Below the pieces are notes generated by a model, which was not told the DNA's origin, ran no database searches, and saw nothing but the letters and a program-made list of their open reading frames with translations. Position numbers and translations under genes: made by a program. A DNA stretch of 5,093 bases from an uncultured Beijerinckiaceae bacterium (GTDB lineage: Bacteria; Pseudomonadota; Alphaproteobacteria; Rhizobiales; Beijerinckiaceae): NCBI GenBank assembly GCA_937873345.1, contig CALMRL010000549.1, forward strand, positions 1 through 5,093, written 5' to 3'. Shown in pieces: positions 1-5,093 of this stretch (positions within the stretch are counted from its first letter, which is position 1; every line of letters starts with the position of its first letter).

Positions 1-45
1 GCCACCGGCCGCCTGGACCGGGCGCTTCACCAGGCGGCCGGTGGC
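1..45 (+). repeat. Perfect 16-bp inverted repeat (hairpin) upstream of malQ-treY
   Basis: The left arm GCCACCGGCCGCCTGG (1-16) is the exact reverse complement of the right arm CCAGGCGGCCGGTGGC (30-45), with a 13-base loop between them (17-29). The left arm begins at the first base of the window, so the stem may extend further upstream. No T-run follows the right arm, so it does not look like an intrinsic terminator. The right arm ends 12 bases before the malQ-treY ATG, inside or next to the ribosome footprint, so it could affect translation start, transcript stability or processing. It may also lie within the last codons of the upstream gene. The repeat is seen directly; any function is inference. 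Confidence 0.75.
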
Positions 46-61
46 GGCCGTGTCGGCATGA
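2..61 (+). CDS. Possible 3' end of an upstream gene (treZ by context)
   Basis: Frame +2 is open from the window edge and reads 19 residues, PPAAWTGRFTRRPVAAVSA, before a TGA at 59-61. That stop overlaps the ATG of the next gene as ATGA, the usual arrangement in a tightly packed operon, and such coupling would explain why the next gene lacks a clear ribosome-binding site. The fragment is too short to identify. In Pseudomonas the order treZ-malQ-treY is known, so a maltooligosyltrehalose trehalohydrolase is the best contextual guess; glgX or glgB are alternatives. It is also possible that the upstream gene ended before this window and that frame +2 is only open by chance, because the hairpin covers most of this stretch. 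Confidence 0.4.
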   Translation, partial: PPAAWTGRFTRRPVAAVSA

Positions 62-2133
62 GCGACGATGTCGTCCGCGAGATCGCCGCGCTGGCCGGCG
101 TCGAGCGCGGCTTCACCGATGCGCGCGGGCAGCGGGTCGACACGCCTGCGCAGGCCATCGCCACGGTGCTCGGCGCGCTGGGCTATCCCGTCGGCAGCGA
201 GGGCGAGCAGCGCGATACGCTGGCGAGGCTGCGCACCGATGCCGAGGCTCGCGTCATTCCCGCGACGCTGCCGGTCGAGGCCGACAGGCCGGCTGCGCTG
301 TCGGTGCGCCGCCTCGACGGCGAGGTGGCGTGGCGCGTGACGCTCGAATCCGGCGAGGTCCGCGAGGGCCGCGCCCGCGTCGAGCATGGAGCTGGCGGCG
401 CCACCCTGACGCTCGACGCCCTGCCGCAGGGCTACCATCGCCTGCGCCTCGGCACTCATGAGTCCTGGCTGATCGCCGCGCCGCCGACCTGCTACCTGCC
501 CGAGGCGCTTGCCGGCGACGCGCGGGGCTTTGGCGTCACCGCGCAGGTGTACGGCCTGCGCTCGGAGGGCAACTTCGGCATCGGCGACTTCTCCGACGTC
601 GCCGATCTCGGCGAGGGGGCCGCGCGCTACGGCGCCGCCTTCCTCGGTCTATCGCCGCTGCACGCGATGTTCCCGACCGATCGCGCCAAAATCTCGCCCT
701 ACTCGCCGTCGTCGCGCCTGTTCATCGATCCCCTCTTCATCGATCCGCGCAAGGTGCCGGGCTTCAGCGGCAGCGGCGCCGAGCGTTTCCTGGCGCAGGC
801 CTCCCGCGCCGACGAACTCGATCGGTTGCGCGCTGCGCCCCTCGTCGAACACGCCCCCGCCTGGTGGGTGAAGCGGGAGGCGCTGGGCAAGCTGTGGCGG
901 CGAGTCGACGGCGCCAGCGGCGACGAGGAGGCTTTCGCCGCATACCGCGCCGCCATCGGCGAGGCCCTGGAGCTGCACGCCACCTTCGAGGCGCTGACCG
1001 AGCATTTCGTCGCGCAGGGCAAGCATTGGGTCGGCGACTGGCCGGCGGCCTATCGCGACAGCGGCAGCGCCGAGGTCAGGCGGTTCCGCGAGGAGCACGC
1101 GGAACGCATCGACCACCACGCTTGGCTGCAATGGCTCGCCGACGCGCAGCTCGGCGCGGCGCAGGAGCGCTGCCTCGCGGCCGGCATGCCGATCGGTCTC
1201 TACCGCGACCTCGCCGTGGGCGTCGACCGTGCCGGCGCCGAGCTGTGGGCGCAGCCGGACTGGTTCGTTCCGGGCGTCGCCGTCGGCGCGCCGCCCGACC
1301 TGCTCGGGCCGGCCGGGCAGAACTGGGGCCTGCCGCCCTTCAACCCGCGCACCCTCGCCGAGCAGGGCCTGCAGGCGTTCCGCACGCTGGTCGCCTCCAA
1401 CATGCGCCATGCCGGCGCGATCCGCATCGACCACGCCTTCCAGATTCAGCGCCTCTACGTCGTGCCCGACGGCGAGCCGGCGACGCAGGGCGCCTACATC
1501 AACTATCCTTTCGCCGCGATGCTCGCCGTGCTGCGCATCGAGAGCCACCGCTTCCGCTCGCTGGTCATCGCCGAGGACCTCGGCACGGCGCCGGAAGGCT
1601 TCTCCGACGCGATCATGGCGGCGGGCATCCTGTCCTATCGCATTCTCTCCTTCGAGCGCGAGGGACAGAGCTTCAAGCCGCCCTCGGCCTACCCCCGCAA
1701 GGCGCTCGCCGCCATTGCCACCCACGACCTGCCGACGCTCACCGGGTGGTGGCAGGGGTTCGATACGGGCTTGCGCGAGCGCTTCGGCGGCTACACCGCG
1801 GAGCAGGCCGAGCGCGAGCGCGGTGAGCGGACCGGCGATCGCCGCGAGTTCGCGCATTCCCTGGCGCGCGAGGGGCTCGCCGACACGGCCGAGCCGCCGG
1901 AGGCGCCGCCCGTCGAGCAGGCCTTTCGCTACGTCGCGCGCACGCCCTCGATGCTGGTGGCGCTGCAGCTGGAGGATATCCTGCGCGACACCGAGCAGGC
2001 CAACCTGCCTGGCCCCGACACCGGCCACCCCAACTGGCGGCGCAAGCTGCCCGAGCCGATCGACCGCATCCTGGCGCCCGGCGGCCCACTGGCCGCCGCG
2101 AGCCGAGCCGTACTTCTTGAGGGACGCAGCCTG
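58..2133 (+). other. GH77 4-alpha-glucanotransferase module of the fusion protein
   Basis: Residues 1 to about 145 match the beta-rich N-terminal domain of long proteobacterial MalQ, ending in LPQGYHRL (122-129) and PTCYLPE (143-149). The catalytic barrel follows. YGLRSEGNFGIGDF starts at residue 165, and SPYSPSSR (213-220) runs into a doubled LFIDP. GAPPDLLGPAGQNWG (410-424) is a hallmark of MalQ. The nucleophile is D458 in RIDH, the acid/base is E506 in AEDLG, and the third carboxylate is D557 in THDLPT. The family's C-terminal HPNWRRKLP lies at 657-665. Only about 27 residues separate that motif from the TreY start codon, which is what a complete MalQ tail would occupy, so the module looks full length and active. 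Confidence 0.92.
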
Positions 2134-4929
2134 ATGACCGAGCCGCAGCGCGCGCCTTCGCCGGTGCCGACCGCCACCTATCGCCTGCAGTTCCACGAAG
2201 GCTTCACCTTCGCCGATGCGGAAAAGGCGCTGCCTTTCATCGCCAAGCTCGGCGCCTCCCACGTCTACGCCTCGCCGATCCTGAGGGCGCGGCCGGGCTC
2301 GACCCACGGCTACGACACGGTCGACCCGACGGCGATCAACCCCGAGCTCGGCGGGTTGGAGGCGTTCGAGGCCTTCGCCGCTGCCTGCAAGCGGCACGGG
2401 TTGTCGCTGTTGCTCGACATCGTGCCGAACCACATGGGCGTCGGCGGCTCCGACAACCCGTGGTGGCTGAGCCTGCTCGAATGGGGCGAGCTGTCGCCCT
2501 TCGCCGACACCTTCGACGTCGACTGGGAGCGCCTCGGCGCCCACGGCAAGCTCGTCGCGCCCAACCTCGGCGCGCAATACGGCGAGGTGCTGGAAAAGGG
2601 CGACCTGAAGCTCGCCTTCGACGAGGGCGCCGGCTCCTTCTCCGTATCCTTCTTCGAGCATCGCTTCCCGCTCTGCCCGCTGACCTATCCCGACATCATC
2701 GACCGTGCCGTCGCCGTTGACGCCGCCGAGGGCGAGGAGGGCATCGCCGGGCTGCTTCGCCTCGGCGAGGTGCTGCGCTCACTCAATGCCGAGCGGGGCC
2801 GCGGCGACGTCGTCGCGATCTGCGAGCGGCTGAAGCGCCGGCTCGCCGACCTCGCCGCCCATCCCTCCGTGTTGGCGGCGATCGAGGGTGCCGTGGCGGT
2901 GGTCAACGGCAGGCCCGGCGTGCCCGACAGCTTCAACGCCCTGCACCGCCTGCTGGAGCGGCAGGCTTATCGGCTGTCGTACTGGCGCGTCGCGGCGAGC
3001 GACGTGAACTACCGCCGCTTCTTCGACATCGACAGCCTCGCCGGCGTCCGCATCGAGGAGCCGGCGGTGTTCGAGCGCGCCCACAAGCTGGTCTTCGATC
3101 TCGTCCGCCGCGACCTGATCCAGGGACTTCGCATCGACCATATCGACGGCCTCGCCGACCCCAAGGCCTACGCATCGGCGCTGCAGGCGGCGGTCGGGCC
3201 GGACTTCTACGTCGTCGCCGAGAAGATCCTGGAGCCGGGCGAGGCGCTGCGCCCCTGGGCGCTGTCGGGCACCACCGGCTACGAGATGCTGAACCTGATC
3301 GACGGCGTCTTCGTCGACGCCGCGCAGGAACGCACCTTCGAGCGCATGTACCGCGAGGTCGCCGGCTTCGAGGGGACCTACGAGGAGGCACTGCTCGCCG
3401 CCAAGCGGCAGGTGCTGCTGGAAAGCTTCTCGTCCGAGCTGGAAAGCCTGGTCTCGGACATGAAGCAGATCGCCGACGCCAACCGGCTGACGCGGGACTA
3501 TTCCGTCAACGCCATCCGCGTCGCGCTGGGCGATCTCGTCTGCGCCTTCCCGGTCTACCGCACCTACATCACCGCCCACATGCTGGAGGGGGCCGACCGC
3601 GCGATGATCGACGATGTCGTCGCGCACGCCAAGGCGATCTCGGGGCTGCCCGATCGCTCGGTGCATGACTTCATCGCCCAGGTGCTGCTCGGCACGCTGG
3701 TCACCGGGCGCCCCGGCTCGGCCGCGCCAAACCAGGTGATCCGCTTCCGCCGCCGCTTCCAGCAGCTCACCGGCCCGGTGATGGCGAAGAGCCTGGAAGA
3801 CACCCTGTTCTATCGCTACGTCCGCTTTCTGGCGCTCAACGAGGTCGGCGGCGAGCCGAGCCGCTTCGGTGTCTCGCTTCAGGACTTCCACGCCGAGAAC
3901 GAGCGTCGCGCCCGCGACTGGCCGAATGCGCTGACCGCGTCGGCGACCCATGACACCAAGCGTGGCGAGGATGCGCGCGCCCGCCTCATCGCGATGAGCG
4001 AGGCGCCCGACCTTTGGGCGCAGGCGCTGGCGCTCTGGAGAGCCGAGGTTGGGAAGGTGGAGGTCGGTGCCGCCGCCGAGCCCGACGCCAACGACCAGTA
4101 CATGGTCCTGCAGGCGCTGATCGGCGCCTGGCCGAGCGAGTTGGTCGAGGGTAGCGATGCGACTGTGCTCAAGGCGTTGCGCGAACGCTTCGCCGCCTAC
4201 CTCCCCAAGGCGCTGCGCGAAGGCAAGCGGCACTCCAAGTGGACCGAGCCGAACGAGGCTTACGAGAAGGCGACGCTCGACCTCGTCGAGCGGCTGCTGG
4301 CAGACGGCTCGCGCTTCGTCTCGGGCCTGCGTCCGATCGTCCGCGATCTCGCCGACCGCGGCATGCTGGTGACGCTGGGGCGCACGGCGCTGAAGTGCAC
4401 CGTACCCGGCGCGCCGGACGTCTATCAGGGCACTGGCCTCTACGACTTCTCGCTGGTCGACCCCGACAATCGCCGCCCCGTCGACTACGCCGAGAGGGCC
4501 GCGGTGCTCGACGGCGACGAAGCACTGGGAGAGCTGTTCCGCCGCCGCGCCGACGGCCCGGTCAAGCTGCGGCTCCTGTCGCTGCTGCTGCACGACCGGC
4601 GCGAGCGCTCGGGCTTCTACGCCCATGCCGATTACCGGCCGCTGGCGGCGAGCGGCGCCAGGGCGGATCGCGTCGTCGCCTTCGCCCGCCGCTTCGCCGA
4701 CGAGGCGCTGATCGTGGTGGTGCCGCGCCTCGCCGGCGCCGGAGCCGAGCGCGCCGCGATGCCGCTCGGCCGCGACTACTGGGGTGATACGGCGGTGGAG
4801 CTGCCGGCGGACCTCGGCGGCGATTGGCACGACGTGCTCGGCGGCGCGGCGCATCGGCTCGGCGGCATGGCGGCCTGCGGCGACCTCCTCGCTGCCCTGC
4901 CCGTCGCCGTGCTGAGGAGACGGCTGTGA
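58..4929 (+). CDS. malQ-treY: Bifunctional 4-alpha-glucanotransferase / maltooligosyltrehalose synthase (MalQ-TreY fusion)
   Basis: This 1623-residue protein joins two cytosolic alpha-glucan enzymes. The MalQ half (GH77) transfers glucan segments between maltooligosaccharides. The TreY half (GH13 type) converts the reducing-end alpha-1,4 bond into an alpha,alpha-1,1 bond, giving maltooligosyltrehalose for TreZ to cleave. Catalytic motifs seen: RIDH (D458), AEDLG (E506) and THD (D557) in MalQ; DIVPNH (787-792), LRIDH (D1027), VVAEK (E1055) and THDTKRGED (D1299) in TreY. No signal peptide or membrane segment is apparent. The ATG at 58 is chosen because it overlaps the TGA of frame +2 and gives a typical MalQ N-terminus; the same frame is open to the window edge but offers no ATG, GTG or TTG before it. 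No Shine-Dalgarno sequence precedes it, so coupling to the upstream gene is likely. The final TGA overlaps the next gene's GTG. The fusion is an established architecture; whether it is made as one polypeptide here is less certain because of the junction signals near 2117-2136. Confidence 0.93.
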   Translation: MSDDVVREIAALAGVERGFTDARGQRVDTPAQAIATVLGALGYPVGSEGEQRDTLARLRTDAEARVIPATLPVEADRPAALSVRRLDGEVAWRVTLESGEVREGRARVEHGAGGATLTLDALPQGYHRLRLGTHESWLIAAPPTCYLPEALAGDARGFGVTAQVYGLRSEGNFGIGDFSDVADLGEGAARYGAAFLGLSPLHAMFPTDRAKISPYSPSSRLFIDPLFIDPRKVPGFSGSGAERFLAQASRADELDRLRAAPLVEHAPAWWVKREALGKLWRRVDGASGDEEAFAAYRAAIGEALELHATFEALTEHFVAQGKHWVGDWPAAYRDSGSAEVRRFREEHAERIDHHAWLQWLADAQLGAAQERCLAAGMPIGLYRDLAVGVDRAGAELWAQPDWFVPGVAVGAPPDLLGPAGQNWGLPPFNPRTLAEQGLQAFRTLVASNMRHAGAIRIDHAFQIQRLYVVPDGEPATQGAYINYPFAAMLAVLRIESHRFRSLVIAEDLGTAPEGFSDAIMAAGILSYRILSFEREGQSFKPPSAYPRKALAAIATHDLPTLTGWWQGFDTGLRERFGGYTAEQAERERGERTGDRREFAHSLAREGLADTAEPPEAPPVEQAFRYVARTPSMLVALQLEDILRDTEQANLPGPDTGHPNWRRKLPEPIDRILAPGGPLAAASRAVLLEGRSLMTEPQRAPSPVPTATYRLQFHEGFTFADAEKALPFIAKLGASHVYASPILRARPGSTHGYDTVDPTAINPELGGLEAFEAFAAACKRHGLSLLLDIVPNHMGVGGSDNPWWLSLLEWGELSPFADTFDVDWERLGAHGKLVAPNLGAQYGEVLEKGDLKLAFDEGAGSFSVSFFEHRFPLCPLTYPDIIDRAVAVDAAEGEEGIAGLLRLGEVLRSLNAERGRGDVVAICERLKRRLADLAAHPSVLAAIEGAVAVVNGRPGVPDSFNALHRLLERQAYRLSYWRVAASDVNYRRFFDIDSLAGVRIEEPAVFERAHKLVFDLVRRDLIQGLRIDHIDGLADPKAYASALQAAVGPDFYVVAEKILEPGEALRPWALSGTTGYEMLNLIDGVFVDAAQERTFERMYREVAGFEGTYEEALLAAKRQVLLESFSSELESLVSDMKQIADANRLTRDYSVNAIRVALGDLVCAFPVYRTYITAHMLEGADRAMIDDVVAHAKAISGLPDRSVHDFIAQVLLGTLVTGRPGSAAPNQVIRFRRRFQQLTGPVMAKSLEDTLFYRYVRFLALNEVGGEPSRFGVSLQDFHAENERRARDWPNALTASATHDTKRGEDARARLIAMSEAPDLWAQALALWRAEVGKVEVGAAAEPDANDQYMVLQALIGAWPSELVEGSDATVLKALRERFAAYLPKALREGKRHSKWTEPNEAYEKATLDLVERLLADGSRFVSGLRPIVRDLADRGMLVTLGRTALKCTVPGAPDVYQGTGLYDFSLVDPDNRRPVDYAERAAVLDGDEALGELFRRRADGPVKLRLLSLLLHDRRERSGFYAHADYRPLAASGARADRVVAFARRFADEALIVVVPRLAGAGAERAAMPLGRDYWGDTAVELPADLGGDWHDVLGGAAHRLGGMAACGDLLAALPVAVLRRRL
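2079..2098 (+). repeat. Short hairpin just before the MalQ/TreY junction
   Basis: CGGCGGCC (2079-2086) and GGCCGCCG (2091-2098) are perfect reverse complements around a CACT loop, giving an 8-bp stem. It lies in the poorly conserved MalQ tail, about 20 bases before the ribosome-binding-site-like sequence at the junction. Stems of this size are common by chance in DNA this rich in G+C, so a role is uncertain. It matters mainly because it sits where an intergenic stem might have stood if malQ and treY were once separate. Confidence 0.35.
2117..2136 (+). promoter_or_regulatory. Internal ribosome-binding site and start codon at the MalQ/TreY junction
   Basis: GAGGGA (2119-2124) lies 9 bases before an in-frame ATG (2134-2136), exactly where a stand-alone TreY would begin (MTEPQRAPSPVPTATYRLQF). 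The other two forward frames both stop here: TGA at 2118-2120 in frame +3, and TGA at 2132-2134 in frame +2, the latter overlapping the ATG as TGATG. This looks like an old boundary between two genes. It may be a relic, or it may still start a separate 931-residue TreY in addition to the fusion. The signals are seen directly; their activity is inference. Confidence 0.55.
2134..4926 (+). other. Maltooligosyltrehalose synthase module of the fusion protein
   Basis: From the internal methionine at residue 693, the remaining 931 residues form a complete TreY, about the size of long stand-alone proteobacterial enzymes. It begins near TATYRLQF (705-712), close to where free TreY proteins start. GSTHGYDTVDP (747-757) is family-typical. 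DIVPNHMG (787-794) is GH13 region I. LLERQAYRLSYWRVA (965-979) and NYRRFFDI (984-991) are strong TreY markers. Region II carries nucleophile D1027, region III acid/base E1055, and region IV D1299 in THDTKRGED. PGAPDVYQGTGLYDF (1450-1464) followed by LVDPDNRRPVDY (1466-1477) is a late conserved block of the family. The C-terminal stretch to LRRRL is the usual beta-rich tail. No key residue is missing. Confidence 0.92.
4914..4919 (+). promoter_or_regulatory. Ribosome-binding site for glgE, inside the end of malQ-treY
   Basis: GAGGAG lies 6 bases before the GTG at 4926, a near-ideal Shine-Dalgarno match and distance. It decides the start of the downstream gene in favour of that GTG over later ATG codons at 4965 and 5037, which have weaker upstream sequences. 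It lies within the last codons of malQ-treY, so the two genes are probably co-translated. Confidence 0.75.
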
Positions 4930-5093
4930 GCAGGAAGCACAAATCCGAGAGAGCGGGGTCGAGGATGAGTGGGGACGTGGACACGTTGAGCCTGTCGGCG
5001 AGTGCAGCCGACATCGAGCGCAAGCCGAAGCTGGCGATGAGGAGCGGGCGCGTCATCATCGAGAGGGTCGTCCCGGAGATCGACGGCGGTCGC
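4926..5093 (+). CDS. glgE: Alpha-1,4-glucan:maltose-1-phosphate maltosyltransferase, N-terminal fragment
   Basis: A GTG start overlaps the malQ-treY stop (GTGA), and the frame stays open for 56 codons to the window end, so only the N-terminus is visible. Residues 41-56, GRVIIERVVPEIDGGR, resemble the conserved opening of GlgE proteins (a GR-[IV]-x-IE-x-V-x-PE-[IV]-DGGR pattern), a GH13 enzyme that adds maltosyl units from maltose-1-phosphate to alpha-glucan in the cytosol. Before that motif comes a polar, probably disordered stretch of about 40 residues, basic at its start (MSRKHKSER) and of low conservation. Alternative starts are the ATG codons at 4965 (residue 14) and 5037 (residue 38). 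The GAGGAG 6 bases before the GTG supports the longest form. The catalytic residues lie outside the window. The neighbouring TreY makes a GlgE assignment natural, since GlgE and trehalose genes often cluster. Confidence 0.8.
   Translation, partial: MSRKHKSERAGSRMSGDVDTLSLSASAADIERKPKLAMRSGRVIIERVVPEIDGGR

Noticed and set aside
1..45. The hairpin considered as a Rho-independent terminator.
   Set aside because: No run of T follows the right arm, the loop is 13 bases, and the downstream gene starts only 12 bases later, which does not fit an intrinsic terminator.
718..747. Tandem 15-base direct repeat (13 of 15 identical) encoding LFIDP twice.
   Set aside because: This segment lies in a conserved part of MalQ where related proteins have similar doubled hydrophobic-Asp-Pro residues, so it reflects protein conservation rather than a DNA repeat element.
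1229..2134. A plus-strand frame +2 frame of 301 codons ending in the TGATG at the junction, considered as an alternative malQ 3' end.
   Set aside because: Its translation is S, R, P and A rich and lacks MalQ motifs, whereas frame +1 carries them up to HPNWRRKLP (residues 657-665). Only its stop codon position is of interest.
649..2661. A 670-codon open frame on the minus strand opposite MalQ and the start of TreY.
   Set aside because: It lies opposite a clearly conserved plus-strand enzyme. Long antisense frames are expected in DNA with G+C-rich third codon positions, and its translation is low-complexity with no recognisable motif.
2779..4854. A 691-codon open frame on the minus strand opposite TreY.
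   Set aside because: This is the same antisense shadow effect. The plus strand has TreY catalytic motifs throughout, while this frame is rich in R, A, G, V and D with no domain I recognise.

Overview
The window is GC-rich (roughly 70% by eye), almost fully coding on the plus strand, and packed with overlapping start and stop codons. Those traits and the enzyme types suggest a high-GC proteobacterium, most likely an alphaproteobacterium. That placement is inference; no taxonomic marker gene is present.

Layout. Bases 1-57 hold a perfect 16-bp inverted repeat and, probably, the last codons of an upstream gene whose TGA overlaps the next start codon (ATGA). Bases 58-4929 are one uninterrupted 1623-residue reading frame: an N-terminal GH77 4-alpha-glucanotransferase (MalQ, about residues 1-690) joined to a C-terminal GH13-type maltooligosyltrehalose synthase (TreY, about residues 693-1623). 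Both modules keep their full catalytic triads. From base 4926 a second gene begins, overlapping the first by GTGA and cut off by the window end. Its first 56 residues end in a motif typical of the N-terminus of GlgE (alpha-1,4-glucan:maltose-1-phosphate maltosyltransferase). No RNA genes, mobile elements, CRISPR arrays or intrinsic terminators are visible.

How the genes fit together. MalQ reshuffles short maltooligosaccharides into longer ones. TreY turns the reducing end of a longer chain into a trehalosyl unit, which a TreZ partner (not in view, plausibly the upstream gene) would release as trehalose. GlgE extends alpha-glucan from maltose-1-phosphate, which is made from trehalose by TreS and maltokinase. 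The operon therefore appears to hold both arms of a glucan-trehalose cycle.

The MalQ-TreY fusion is a known architecture, so I see no wholly new system. The points worth a second look are the MalQ/TreY junction, which still carries a ribosome-binding site, a start codon and nearby stop codons in both other frames, and the strong hairpin immediately before the fusion gene, which itself lacks a Shine-Dalgarno sequence.
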